NCBI GenBank assembly: GCA_031769625.1
Contig: JAUIMM010000171.1
Coordinates: 1,984,001-2,048,000, forward strand
Reading direction: 5' to 3'
Source of the DNA: Taudactylus pleione
Lineage: Eukaryota; Chordata; Amphibia; Anura; Myobatrachidae
Length of the DNA stretch: 64,000 nucleotides
The translations under genes and the position numbers were made by a program. The first letter of the stretch is position 1. Every line of letters starts with the position of its first letter. Of the stretch, positions 10,806 through 22,409 are shown one piece after another. Under the pieces are notes generated by a model. It did no database searches, was not told where the DNA came from, and saw nothing but the letters and a program-made list of their open reading frames with translations.

Positions 10806-12360
10806 TAGTATCAGCCCTCTACCCCTGTGTGTCTCTCTATAGTGTCAGCTCACCCCATCTTTCTCTAGAGTCAGACCTCCCCCGTGTGTCTCTTCATAGT
10901 GTCATCCCTCCCCTGTGTCTCTATAGTGTTAGCCCACCCCCTTGTGTGTCTCTATAGTGTCAGCCCTCCCCCTGTGTCTCTATAGTGTCAGCTAACCAGG
11001 TCTCTCAGTCTATAGTCTCAGCCTCACCCCCCGTGTGTCTCCATAGTGTCCGCCCTCCCCAGTGTGTCCCTAAATTGTCAGCCCTCCCCCTCTGTGTCTC
11101 CATAGTGTCAGCCCTCCCCCTCTGTGTCTCCATAGTGGCAGCCCTCCTCCTCTGTGCCTCTACAGTGTCAGCCCTCCCCCTCTGTGTGTGCCTCTACAGT
11201 GTCAGCCCTCCCCCTCTGTGTGTACCTCTATAATGTCAGCCCTTCCCCTCTGTGTGCCTCTACAGTGTCAGCCCTCCCCCTCTGTGTGTACCTCTATAAT
11301 GTCAGCCCTTCCCCTCTGTGTGCCTCTACAGTGTCAGCCCTCCCCCTCTGTGTGTACCTCTATAATGTCAGCCCTTCCCCTCTGTGTACCTCTATAGTGT
11401 CAGCCCTTCCCCTCTGTGTACCCTACAGTGTCAGCCCTCCACCTCTGTGTGTACCTCTATAATGTCAGCCCTTCCCCTCTGTGTGCCTCTACAGTGTCAG
11501 CCCTCCCCCTCTGTGTGTACCTCTATAATGTCAGCCCTTCCCCTCTGTTTACCCTACAGTGTCAGCCCTCCACCTCTGTGTGTGCCTATACAGTGTCAGC
11601 CCTCCCCCTCTGTGTGCCTCTATAGTGTCAGCCCTCCCCCTCTGTGTGCCTCTATAGTATCAGCCCTCCCCCTCTGTGTGCCTCTATAGTGTCAGCCCTC
11701 CCCCTCTGTGTGCCCCTATAGTGTCAGCCCTCCCCCTCTGTGTGCCTCTATAGTATCAGCCCTCCCCCTCTGTGTGCCCCTATAGTGTCAGCCCTCCCCC
11801 TCTGTGTGCCCCTATAGTGTCAGCCCTCCCCCTCTGTGTGCCCCTATAGTGTCAGCCCTCCCCCTCTGTGTGCCTCTATAGTATCAGCCCTCCCCCTCTG
11901 TGTGCCTTTATAGTGGCAGCCCTCCCCCTCTGTGTGCCCCTATAGTGTCAGCCCTCCCCCTCTGTGTGCCCCTATAGTGTCAGCCCTCCCCCTCTGTGTG
12001 CCTCTATAGTATCAGCCCTCCCCCTCTGTGTGCCTCTATAGTGTCAGCCCTCCCCCTCTGTGTGCCCCTATAGTGTCAGCCCTCCCCCTCTGTGTGCCTC
12101 TATAGTATCAGCCCTCCCCCTCTGTGTGCCCCTATAGTGTCAGCCCTCCCCCTCTGTGTGCCCCTATAGTGTCAGCCCTCCCCCTCTGTGTGCCCCTATA
12201 GTGTCAGCCCTCCCCCTCTGTGTGCCTCTATAGTATCAGCCCTCCCCCTCTGTGTGCCTTTATAGTGGCAGCCCTCCCCCTCTGTGTGCCTCTATAGTGG
12301 CAGCCCTCTCCGTGTGCCTCTATAGTGGCAGCCCTCTCCCTCTGTGTCTCTCTATAGTGT
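10806..12360. repeat. 32-bp minisatellite
   Basis: About 45-50 head-to-tail units of 32 bp, of the form CCTCTATAGTGTCAGCCCTC plus CCCCTCTGTGTG. Variants (CAGCCCTTCC, TATAATGTC, GTATCAG) are spread in blocks. The 3' part shows a higher-order repeat: a rare CCTTTATAGTGGCAG variant recurs at a spacing of 352 bp, exactly 11 units. Open frames through the array are by-products of the unit length and I do not call them genes. Confidence 0.9.
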
Positions 12361-13287
12361 CAGCTAATCTAGTCTCTCTACAATCTCAGCCTACCCCCCC
12401 CCCCCCCCGTGTGTCTCTAGTGTTCGCCCTCCCCCTCTGTGTTTCTAGTCTATACTAGTGTCAGCTCACCATCTGTGTGTCTGCATAATCTTTCCCTCAC
12501 TGTCTTCCTCACTTACCTGAATCTTCTCTTACTCCTAATGGCGGTTGCAGGCTCCTCACTGACAGTCTCTCTTCTTCAGCGCTCTCACGATGACGTCACG
12601 CGCGCGGTGCAGAGTAGGAAGAAAAAAACAACTTTATTGTGCCGGGTCACATGATCCCGGCTGTCTATGCCTGATTACTAGCACAGGGAGGCCTGGCCAT
12701 AATCAGCACAGTGCGCACTATCCTGACTTCCTGTCATGGGAGGAGGGGAGGCAGCAGCCAGAGCTGAGTTGGAACAGTTTTGGCCGGGAAGCCCCGTCTC
12801 CCACCTAATCCAGCTCTGTTGAAGGACATTGTGGACCCGCTCTGCCTCCCACTAGCGTGTGTGCGAACTTGGAGGCCTCATTTCCCGGCCGGATGCTCTG
12901 CTTGATGTGACAGCCCTGTCATGCAAAAAAGCTAAGACTGGTGACGCGATAAGGGGGCGGGGCCACATCTGACAACCAGCCCCACAGAGCAATCGACCCA
13001 CCGGGAATTTTCCTGCTAAAAGTAACGGCCAATCCGCCCCTGCTGATAGGTCTGTGATCAATGATGTTCATAGGCATATCGGGTGTACACACCCACCAAT
13101 GCACTTGTGAAATATCACAAAGTGTGTACCCAGCATGTGTCACTGCTGATGTGCAGCCATGAATATACTATGCAAGTAGTTGCATGTTGGAAAGATTTTT
13201 TTTCTTTAAATCACTTTTAAAATCAATCTACTGTGATATTTTGGGCTATAATAATTTCTACATTTTAATTTTCTATTATGAAATACT

Positions 13288-13885
13288 GGGCCTGATTCAG
13301 AGCCACTCGTAAGCGGCCGCTCGTTCGCTATGAGCGATGTTCGCACAACTGCGCATGCGTATGGGTCATAATGCACATGCGCAAACCAGTCATTGCGGTT
13401 GGAAATCGAGCACTCGCAAAACAGCGAGGGGCTGCTAATTTGATTGACAGAATGTACCATTTGTGGGTGGTAACAGGGGAAGGTGCTTGAAAACGGGGGA
13501 GTGGAGATCCGAACACAGGCGTGCCTAACAGTAAAAGGGCGTTTAATGGGAGTGCATAATTAGTAAAGGAGCGTCATCGACCACGTCACTTGGTTGTCTT
13601 TTAGCCTGAACTGCTCGCAGTGATAGCGGTAAGAAAAACCTACCACAAGCACTGCGAGCAGTTCAGATGCCTTTCGATGTACCCGATTAATCAAATAAAT
13701 ACCGGAGATGACGTGTGATGCGAACGGCAAAGAGGCGTCTTTACAAAATAGGGAGCGCATGTTTCGTTTGCTCGCTCAGACATAGAGGCGTCAACAAACC
13801 GCAATAAGCGAGCGCTCATTTTAAATTGCCGGCCCCTTTTTAGGAACGATCATCCGCAAATAGCGTCCTGCTCTGAATCAGGCCC
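13288..13885. mobile_element. Harbinger-type MITE, GGGCCTGATTCAGAGC family
   Basis: Inverted ends GGGCCTGATTCAGAGC / GCTCTGAATCAGGCCC with an exact 3-bp target duplication ACT (13285-13287 and 13886-13888). Near-full relatives lie at 52714-53312 (same orientation) and 25729-26196 (opposite, truncated). All carry paired segments such as AACTGCTCGC ... GCGAGCAGTT around a central hairpin. No coding capacity. Confidence 0.85.
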
Positions 13886-13888
13886 ACT

Positions 13889-14726
13889 GTTCATTTGAGC
13901 CTCACTTATCCCTTAACAATGAAATTGCGGTAACATAGAGATTATATTAGACTTGTTTATCCAGTTTAAAATTTATATTACACATGTTTAAAGATGCAAA
14001 GACATCCCACACAAAGTACAGGCCAAGGTCTGATCTTCATCACCTTTGAGGACACATAAGGATAAAGTGCTTTTGCAGGGAGAAAAGTATACCTCCCAAC
14101 TTTGAAGCTTAGGGAAAGGGGACTTTGTCACACATCACAGGGTTGTGGTTACATCACAGTGCGGTGTGCATTGTCAGTGCTGGAGGCGTATCCAACACTT
14201 CCAAACCATTTTTCAGGGCCACTTTAAATTTCCACTTTGGTATCACATGTGGTACATATTAGACTTTGCATCAAATAAGACATAACTCCCAACATTTTAG
14301 ATTCCCGAATCCTTGCATGCGCCAAAGGTGCATGAACTTGAAAGGGGACATTTTCTCAAGTCCACAAGACCACACCCACTGGTTGATGATGTTTTGGGGA
14401 CATGACTGCTCATCATACCCCCCATTTTTCATCATGCTGCGGCGAGCCCAGCACTTCGACACTCTCCACTTTATCACTTTCCAGAGCTTCATACATCTGC
14501 CCCGTGGATAGGTATAGCATGCAGGAGACAAGAGGAACAGATCTCTGAGATCCATTCCAAAGTCTAGTTACGGCTCTGACTTCCACACTCAGTCTGTGCC
14601 CACCCCTCTTTCCTCCAATTGGCCAGAAAAGTTGTAGAGGGACAGGGTGATATAGTAATACAAGTAGCACTAAAGCAAAACAATTTTTCTATTGTTCTAT
14701 GTAAGGTACCCCAGTCTCTATTTTTT
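13889..14726. other. Region with CATACCTCCCAAC-type repeat ends
   Basis: Contains TATACCTCCCAACTTT (about 14089) and CATAACTCCCAACATTTT (about 14280). This motif marks the ends of a repeat also seen at about 17331-17350 (inverted) and 62345. I cannot define full copies here and see no gene. Confidence 0.35.
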
Positions 14727-15020
14727 TAAGCATTTTATTGAAACACCTCAGGAATTTACAAGGTTGTCAGTGACAGCATATATAGGAGTACATGTGAAAC
14801 AGATGTAACCTCATATATACTATGAAAACATAAGGTGAATTTTGATGTTATTTTTTTTTTCTTGTTCCCGACATATAACAATATAATATTATCAGCTGAG
14901 CTTAACAAATAGATTGAAAATAGGAACAAAGGAGGAGGGAGGTTAGTCTGAGGGGAAAAAGAAAAACAATAACCGGGGTAAAATGAAAATGAAGAACGAA
15001 AAAAAAAAATTACATTAGCA
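14727..15020 (-). mobile_element. Possible LINE 3' end, 5'-truncated
   Basis: On the minus strand the segment ends with TTTCAATAAAATGCTT and an A-rich tract, like the polyadenylation signal and tail of a retroposed LINE or transcript. Internal A- and T-rich runs fit a 3' untranslated region. No RT coding is present, so the family is not named. Confidence 0.35.
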
Positions 15021-15889
15021 TTACCCATACTATTAAACCTTAAGGCCAGTCTTTAATTAACACATATGAACGTCTTCTTTTTTATAAGTAATGGGGTGAC
15101 ACTCCAGGACAAAAAGCAATAAATTTGAACCCATGAAAAAGTAGTTCTTAAATGGGGTGCACATAGGTCTTGCATAGATTCAGCACCTTATTTAAAATAT
15201 AACTTTTATTAATTTGCTTTAATAACCATATCTATATAAATAGACTGGTAGTGTGTATTTAAAATCAGCTAACTAAAATTATAGGTAAAAAAAGGTAAAA
15301 ATTAAAGTAAGGCTGTGATCTGTCACAGTACCTAATGGTTATTATAACATAACCTTAATCTCCCATTAAATCATTCCAATAATGCTTCTGATTCTGAATT
15401 AGGACATAATATGTATCTAAATGTTGGTAACTTGTATTGAAGCAATATAGCATTTGTGTGGTCTTACACACGTCTCTGCAATCTCCTGTGAGATTATTCT
15501 ACTGAGACTTGTTAAGGAGTTCTAAAACCACACTCCATTTGCTTCTGTTTCTATTCACAGCTACTTCACAAATTTGTTAGTAATGTGTTTCCAGTGTATA
15601 CAAAATGTATCAAAGGTTCAAATGTATCTCTTCTTAGGCATCTACAATGTCCGTTGAAACATACTAATCATATCTATTTGTGATACTCCAGAGTTACAAA
15701 TTATCACTTCAATGTCCCCATTGTAGCTGCAGATGTCTGAAACCTTAGGTGTCCTAGGTTACAGGAGAGATAAGTGTGAAACTTGGGAGGAGGTCTTGCA
15801 AGAGGATGAAACACAGGTGAATGTAGTTATGAGACGGGAAGCCGCATGGCCGCCAGTCTCACTCAATCCCGTCAGTGTCATCCCGGCAA
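15021..15889. other. Unassigned A/T-rich sequence
   Basis: No gene, terminal repeat or tandem array that I recognise. Confidence 0.5.
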
Positions 15890-16385
15890 GGGATTTAACA
15901 TAGGCATTGAAATACCGACGCCTATGTTAACCCCGACGCCGGAACGCCGAAGGACGCCAGACTGATCATCCTCCTGCTGGGTAAGTATGCACTTAGTCCG
16001 GGGATGGGGGAGGGTAGGTTTAGGGACCCCCGGGGGGACTTAGGGTTAGGCACCCCCCTGGGGAAGGTTTTAGTTAGGTTAGAAAAAGGGGGGATAGGGT
16101 TAGGCACTAGGGGGAAAGTTAGAGTTAGGCACCCCCCCGGGTGACTTAGGTTTAGGGTGCGTGGAGGGGGGGTTAGGTTTAGGCACCTCTGGGGGTAGGT
16201 TAGGGTTAGGCACTAGGGGGGGAGGTTAGGTTTAGGCACCCCTAAGGGAGGATTAGGGTTAGAGGGGGGAGAGGGGAGGGTTAGTATACTTACAGGCGCC
16301 CGTCGGGATCTTCAGCCGCCGGTCTCTCACTGTCGGGATTAGAACCGGCGGCTATTAAGCAGTCGGTATTTCAATCACATTCTGG
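15890..16385. repeat. G-rich repeat with GGTTAGG runs, copy 1
   Basis: The left part contains a hairpin (AACATAGGC ... GCCTATGTT). The middle is a run of irregular GGGTTAGGCACC-like units. The right end has TACTTACAGG then CGTCGGGATC. A second copy with the same layout is at about 56185-56695. The G runs could form quadruplexes on this strand. The family is probably a non-autonomous repeat, but I found no target duplication. Confidence 0.55.
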
Positions 16386-16436
16386 TGAACCAATTCATAG
16401 AAGGAACCCACAGAGAAGCCATGAAGACCCAGCTGC

Positions 16437-17835
16437 ATATGCTTTGTTTACAGACTCCAACCAGTTCTTTTTCAGAATTTAAATAAACCGTTATCAGAGT
16501 CTTGAAGGTCCAGTCAAGGCCTGGGAGTTTCTTTTCCTGAAATGCCAGGTCACCAAGACAAGAGTTATCTCCCAGACATCAGTTCAAGAGGTGAGATGAA
16601 CCTTCTTGCACCAATGGAAACTTTCAGCCAGCATGCACAGGCCTCCATGTCTGACCCGATTAATGCTCTGAAAAGCCATCTGAAAAGTTGACCCAGTGCT
16701 TGAATGAGATGCACAAGGAGGTTCAAAACCTTCAAAAGCAGAAATCCTAATTTCAAGAAGAAAAATGGTGTTCAGAGAGACCAAAATATGAGAAGATTTT
16801 TTTACAGACCAGTATGATGCACAAGAAAGGTCTATATGTATACGCTGCAATAGAAGCAGCCATATTGAAAGGAACTGCAATCAATTAGAGCCTTCCAACA
16901 CTGAGCATTCAAGGTCAAGGATCAGTCCTCAGAAAGATCAGATAATAGGTCTAGGACAGCAAAGAGATGCAAATCAAAGTACGGTATTGCAGAATCAAAT
17001 TAGAGTGGCTGTTCCACCAGTTGCAGACACTGATCCTCAAGGCAGTGCAAGAAAAGTTGTATGGTTTAATGTGTATCATGATGATGTCTTCATAAATTAA
17101 AATGATACCAAGAGAGATATATTTGTGCACTATACTGCCAACCAATAGAGCAATTCTACAAAGTATATTCAAAGCCTGAGAGAAGAAGAGATGGTCACAG
17201 CATCCATTCATCACTGCTATGCTATGCAGAGTAGTGGTAACGGAGTGTCTGCCAATCTCCTGACCACCTGTGGAATACTGAGGCCTGCGGGTGGGACAGT
17301 CTCCGAAAAGCAGAACTGTCCCACTGAAATCGGGATGGTTGGGAGGTATAGATAAGACCAATAACATAAGGGTCAAAAACTTTTGGCATGCAAGGATGTT
17401 AGGGCTCGCACCTGATGGGACCTCCAACGGGTCAGACACCAATTTCCACCAGTTGCGGGAAGCTGTAGGCGACAAGAGGAACAGATCTCTGAGAGAAAAG
17501 ATTGCTGGTATATTTTCAGGTGCAACAAGGCATTTCAATGTGACCATATCATAAGGGATTGGCAAGCAAGAATTTACAGCTACAAAAGTAGAAATCATTA
17601 AAGCCTGTCTTAAAGTTGGGACTAACATTATAGCCACAAAAATCCAAGATGTTCTTTACGTATGTACCAGAAATGGGAACAAATCTAAAACCCTTAAGTG
17701 TCCTAGAACAGAGAGGTCACAGAGATCACTTTGCTAAAGGAAAGTGCATTGTGTGAAACCGAAAAAAGACAATAGTAGCTACAGACAGAAGGTTTCAGCA
17801 ATTGAACGTCCTTGATACACAGTACTGTTACACAA
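16437..17835 (+). pseudogene. Ty1/copia-type gag-pol fragment
   Basis: A CCHC zinc knuckle with exact CX2CX4HX4C spacing is encoded at 16837-16878 (CIRCNRSSHIERNC). About 0.8 kb further on, DVLYV (17648-17662) is followed, after a small frameshift, by PEMGTNLKPLSVLEQRGHRD (from 17667), then FAKGKCIV, a stop, and IVATDRRFQQLNVLDT. That is the gag pre-integrase region typical of Ty1/copia polyproteins, after the protease. The stretch from 17100 to 17560 carries no matching frame and holds an inverted GGGAGGTAT-type repeat end, so another element has broken the gene. Integrase and RT are absent. Stops throughout show it is dead. Confidence 0.65.
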
Positions 17836-18660
17836 TGATAAAAAAAGAACACAACCCAGCGCTAATAAATTATAATCATAAATGAAATTGTCCACAAGAA
17901 AATGAGAATATGGATCAATAAAGTTTTCATTTTAAATTAGCAGCAAAAAGACAAAATGTGCTTGTGGCAGCACACATAAGCACCTGATTTCCAGGTGCAT
18001 CTAAGAATATAAATAATGTAGATCTTTGTGCTTAATTATATGAAAAGATCGATATAAATGAAGTACAATTGACACAATGTATAAGAATAATTTTACTTTT
18101 ACTAATAATTGATAGGTTGACCGATCAATAAAAAATAAATAAACAAATATAAAACATTCAAAATAACAATAGTACTATGTAATAGTTATTATGAGACACA
18201 ATATCTCAATATAAGGATGAATTGCTGAAAGAGGTGGAACCAAAAATGTATATATAAAAAATACAAAATGTTAAAATATATCCAATGAATGTAGTGTATA
18301 CGATATTCCTAGAAAAGTCCACACCTGCGTATAGTTCTAACGCATTGTTCTCACCAATATAAAAGTGCTTTGGTGCTCAATCAAACCTGCTCCGTAGAGT
18401 ATTAAATCCTGAGGTAAATCTCATGCAAGAATAGATAAGATTATTAAAGATACGTCCATATCCAAATGTAATGGGAGCGTGCAGGTGTCGGAGGAGGCTG
18501 TTGCACCCGGAGAGACAGATAATGCAGTGGCTCACCTTGCGGTGCAGTGATATTGTTCCAGCCATGTCTCGATCCTGGCCTCTACTCCGACTTCCAGCGT
18601 GCATCCACCACGATCGCTGAATTGTACTGTTTGGCAGGTGCTCAGGTATTTCCAGGTAAT
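17836..18660. other. A/T-rich sequence next to Penelope-type repeats
   Basis: No coding signal. It leads into a cluster of hammerhead-like motifs and may belong to the same Penelope terminal repeat, but I cannot show this. Confidence 0.35.
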
Positions 18661-19175
18661 TCCAATGTATTCAAAAAGAGTTCCACTGACGTGTTTCGCT
18701 CCACAATTGTGGGGCTTTATCAATTTGATAAAGCCCCAGAATTGTAGAGTGAAACGCACTCCACAAATAAATTGCAGCATGCTCGGTGCTATCCACAGCA
18801 AATAGATTCCAGACAAAAGATGGTGGCATTTAGAGTCTTGTAGAAAAAACTGTATTGATGTGTCACGAATAATCCAACGTTTCAGGGCACTAATCCCCAT
18901 TATCAAAGTGTGAACAAATAAAACAAATAATAAGTGAAATCTTGCCATATATATATAGAGAGAGAGAGAGAGAGAGTTCTTGGTTTGGCACTCAGATAAT
19001 GAAGTGAGGAGATGGGTGCCTTCCCCGTAGAGATTTAGGTATTTTCTCTTAGGAGCTATGCAAGCCCCAAAGCAAAAGAATGGGCGGCACTCCAAATAGT
19101 GAAAAACAATTACATAATACATAATATGTGTCTATGTTTCAAGTCCACGGCAAGTCTTTTCCTCAGGACTCTTGC
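18661..19175. mobile_element. Penelope-type terminal repeat fragments with four hammerhead-like motifs
   Basis: Four copies of the pattern TGANRA - hairpin - GAAAC occur. On the minus strand they are at 18683-18723, 18873-18910 and 19132-19168; on the plus strand at 18724-18762. The first and second are head to head and form a palindrome around TTTATCAATTTGATAAA. Penelope-like elements are known to carry minimal hammerhead ribozymes in their terminal repeats. The stem II loops differ (CCCCACAATTGTGGAG in the first), so several subfamilies or decayed copies are present. A TA/GA microsatellite (18948-18976) lies inside the cluster. Confidence 0.6.
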
Positions 19176-19621
19176 GATAAGAGCTGACCTTTGCGAAGCA
19201 GCCATCGCCGGGTGAGGGGGTCTCCGTTGGACCACATCCACTTCGATCACCGGGATCTTCCTGCTGGTGACCTGTGCAGGAAGGCCCGGGCTCCTCCTCC
19301 TCCTTCATGCCCCCGGAAGATTAGGAGGAGGCGAAGGACCCAGGTGGAGCACGGCCAGTGACCATGGAGAGTCAGGTGAGTAAGGGCCATTGCTGGGAAA
19401 CGGCGGCGCAGTGGCAAAGTGTCAGTTGCAGAAAGAAGCCCATAGGCTTCTATAGGGTAACACCAGGTTTTTCTGGCATTACCCTCCGCACCGATAATAG
19501 GGTGGCCAGGGCTATATGGAAATGCGGTAAAAAACCCAAAAACTGTGGTTTTAGCACATTTTGCCTTTAGTACATCCCGCCCCATGTCACTCATTGCTTC
19601 CCCCTGATACCTTCTAGCTCA
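19176..19621. other. Unassigned GC-rich sequence
   Basis: No gene recognised. The segment CTTCTATAGGGTAACACCAG (19448-19467) looks repeat-derived, but no ends were found. Confidence 0.3.
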
Positions 19622-21735
19622 CCTTGTCACCCTCTGCCTCTTCGTCATCCTCTACCTCTCTGTCACCCACTGCCTCTCCATATTACCCTCTACCTCGCCA
19701 TCACTCTCTGCATCTCCTGTCACCCTCTGCCTCGTCCTGTCACCCACTGCCTCTCCTCATCAACCTCTATCTCTCCCTGTCACCCACTGCCTCTCCCTGT
19801 CACCCTCTACCTCTCCCTATTACCCACTGCCTCTCCTCGTCACCCTCTATCTCTCCCTTTCACCCACTGCCTCTCCCTGTCAGTCTGCCTATCCGTCACC
19901 CTCTACCTCTCCCTGTCACCCATTACCTATATCCTGTCATCCTCTACATTTCCCTATCACCCACTGTCTCTCCTTGTCACTCTTTACCTCTTCCTGACAC
20001 TACCTTTCCCTGTCACGATCCAGTGCAAGTGTTTCTCTGTGGAGGACGGTGAACCAGGGGGTTCGGGTGACTATGGGAGTGACTGGACTAGGTCTCCTAG
20101 TTGCGGCCGAACCCAGGTTTGGCTAGACCTGCCCAGATGCGTGGAGTCTAACTCACTTGGTTGTTTTCTCCAGTGACCCCTCCAATTGGGATTTGGTTTT
20201 CCGCTGCACCAAGTGAGCAGGTCGCAGCCCTCTGGACAGGTACCTGGGAATGGCAGAAGACTGAGACTATAATGAATGCTATAATACTGGAGGTGAACGG
20301 AATGCTAGAACTCTGGAGATGAATCTGAATGCTAGAAGACAGGCATGGACTGGAAACAGTTAAAAATGTGTGTGCTGATTTGCACAGACAAGACACAGAG
20401 CAGAGTGGACAAAGGCAAATACTGGGAGTGCTAGAAATGCTGGTACTGCTTTGCACAGACAAGACACAGAGCAGAATGGACAAAGGCAAATACTGTGAAA
20501 GTGCTGGGAGGACCAGCTGAGAGCTAACTAGTGATTAGCACAGTGAGACACTGAGAGAAGTGGACACAGGCACATGTACTGGGAATTGTTACAAAGCTGG
20601 TGCAGATTTCCACAGAAATACACAGATGTAGACAGGCATATACTGGGAATGTAAAAAGATGCAGCTGGAAGCTAATTAGTAAAAGCAGGTAATCTGACAC
20701 CTTAGTAACACAGAAAGCTGCAGTAGAACTAGCAGCACATATACAAAACACACAGACATAGAAAACATGAAAGACTGAATACTGGGAGAGAACTAATCTC
20801 TCAGACTGAGAATAGCATGGAAGCTATACTGGAGAACTGTGAGCAGGCTGAAGCAACTCTCCGAAGGAATAGTACAGAGCAACACTGTTATCACAGGCAC
20901 TGGAACAAAGAAGTTGAACAGCAGTTACTTGTTCCTGGAGTCAGACTAAAATACCCCTGGGTGGCTGATCATTGGATCAGAGGACCAGCTGTGACCACAG
21001 GACTATCATTGGGAGAGACTAGTCAGGTGATATAAGCCAACATGGCTGCGCCCATGCCCGGCACCCTGGAAACCAGGACGCATGCATGGAAGCCCTTAGC
21101 GGACCCCAGGGAGAATACTCAGTCACCACTCACCTCCACTCCCAGCATCTGGACACCTAAGACCAAGGACACCAGTGCAGAGGTGAGTAGCGGCCGATCC
21201 CAGGCCGCATCCTGACACACCCTCTATTTCTCCATGTCACTCTCTCCCTGTAACCCTCTACCTCTCCCTATCACCCATTACCTATATCCTGTCATCCTCT
21301 ACATCTTCCTGTCACCCACTACCTCCCTGTCACCCTCTATTTCTCCCTGTCACCCTTTCATCCTCTACCTCTCCCTGTCACTCTGTCTCTCCCTCTTACC
21401 CTCTACCTCTCCCCTACACTGCCTCTCCCTGTTACCTTCTAACTCTGCTTGTCACCCACTACCTTCCCCTTTCACCCTCTGCCTCTCCCTGTCACCCTTT
21501 GCCTCGCCCTGTCACTCATTTCTTCTCCTTGTCACTCACTATCTCACCTTATCACTATCTACCTTTCTCTGTTACCCTCTATTTCTCCCTGTCACCCACT
21601 GCCTCTCCCTTTCACCTATCCCTGTCAGCCACTGCCTTTCCATGTCACTCTTTACCTCTCTCTGTCACCTACTGCTTCTCCCTGTCACCCTCTATCTCTC
21701 CATGCACTTTTTACCTCCCTGTGACCTACTGCCTC
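19622..21735. repeat. 20-bp pyrimidine-rich tandem array, split
   Basis: Units of about 20 bp (CCTCTCCCTGTCACCCACTG and variants with CTCTA) fill 19622-20010 and resume at 21218-21735. The gap is a single 1.2-kb insertion. Frames reading as Ser/Pro/Leu-rich protein are by-products of the repeat. Confidence 0.85.
20011..21217. mobile_element. 1.2-kb insertion with TGTCACG / CTGACA ends
   Basis: It interrupts the 20-bp array cleanly. It begins TGTCACGATCC and ends ATCCTGACA, the TG...CA form of a retroviral-type LTR. The interior has no coding frame but has purine-rich repeated segments, for example TTGCACAGACAAGACACAGA at 20379 and again at 20452. A related start (TGTCACGGCTACAG) occurs at 62533. 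No clear target duplication was found, so a solo LTR or small non-autonomous LTR element is only a suggestion. Confidence 0.4.
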
Positions 21736-22409
21736 GTATCACTGTTACCTGGCCTATGAGCCATCATTTTTGGTTACAGGTTAAGACATATTAGATCCAC
21801 CTCACAAATTATGTCCCATTCACTGATGAGTGGATGTTGCTGGGAATCATTCCTCTGGGCAGCGGGTGAGTAGAGGTTGCTGGACATGACTGGAGGCTAT
21901 ATGTGCTGTGAAGCCAGTCCTTCAGTGTTCAAAATAACACCTTTTCACCTCTATAAATAAAAACTGTTTTACTTAATCTGTACAGTATGGAGTGGGTGGA
22001 TGCCTTATTTCAGAAAGTAAAATGGTTGGAGTTTGGGAAATCACATGGATAGTCTGCCACTCAGTGGGATCATTTTGGTCGGTGACACCCAGTGTAGCCA
22101 ACATACGACCTAGATATTCTAATATATCAACATTTCATCATTGACATGTTGACATGACGAATGTCAACATATCATACCCAACCCCTAATATACAGTATGG
22201 TACTGTAAATTAGACTTAGTTCCAGCCAGTTTTAACTCTTTAAATTAGTATATTTACCAATTTTTTATCTGCATAATATACTTATTACCAGGAATGATTT
22301 GTCTTTGCATAATTGGCTTGTCTTGGTATATTTGGCACCTGGCATGGCTCAACATACAACACCTTGAACTGGCTCTTACATTTTGTGCACATTTGTTGAC
22401 AACTACTTA
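21736..22409. other. Unassigned sequence with a TGTTGACAT motif cluster
   Basis: At 22125-22175 the motif TCAACAT/ATGTTGACAT is repeated in both orientations, like the cluster at 24998-25245. No gene seen. Confidence 0.4.

Larger units (their letters stand above)
8620..13042. mobile_element. hAT-like non-autonomous element, 4.4 kb
   Basis: An exact 8-bp duplication CTGATAGG flanks the element (8612-8619 and 13043-13050). The ends are CAGGG on the left and the complement of CCCCTG on the right, then a loosely matching inverted stretch (TGGCC in both). An 8-bp duplication with CAGGG ends is the hAT signature. I see no transposase domain inside. It contains two copies of a roughly 150-bp segment, a long 32-bp minisatellite and other CAGGGCCGG motifs (8787, 10090) that may be nested MITE ends. 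Confidence 0.75.
8358..13135. mobile_element. AGCTGGG-type MITE split by a hAT-like element
   Basis: The left part (8358-8619) starts AGCTGGGCACATAC after TTA. The right part (13043-13135) ends GTGTGTACCCAGC. Together they form the ends of one MITE of the same terminal type as 43392-43622. The whole of 8620-13042 is a later insertion with an 8-bp duplication. The right flank does not repeat TTA, so the outer target duplication has decayed. Confidence 0.55.

Noticed and set aside
10985..11689. Open frames of LCVPLQCQPSPSVC-type repeats
   Set aside because: They come from a 32-bp unit read in three frames, with no start context, domain or conservation.
10806..12360. CRISPR-like array
   Set aside because: The repeats are head to tail with no unique spacers, and the window is clearly eukaryotic.
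16020..16270. Telomere or interstitial telomere block
   Set aside because: The GGTTAGG units are irregular and shared with another dispersed repeat (56185-56695).
19622..20052. Ser/Pro-rich protein frame
   Set aside because: It is the 20-bp pyrimidine array plus the start of the insertion at 20011.
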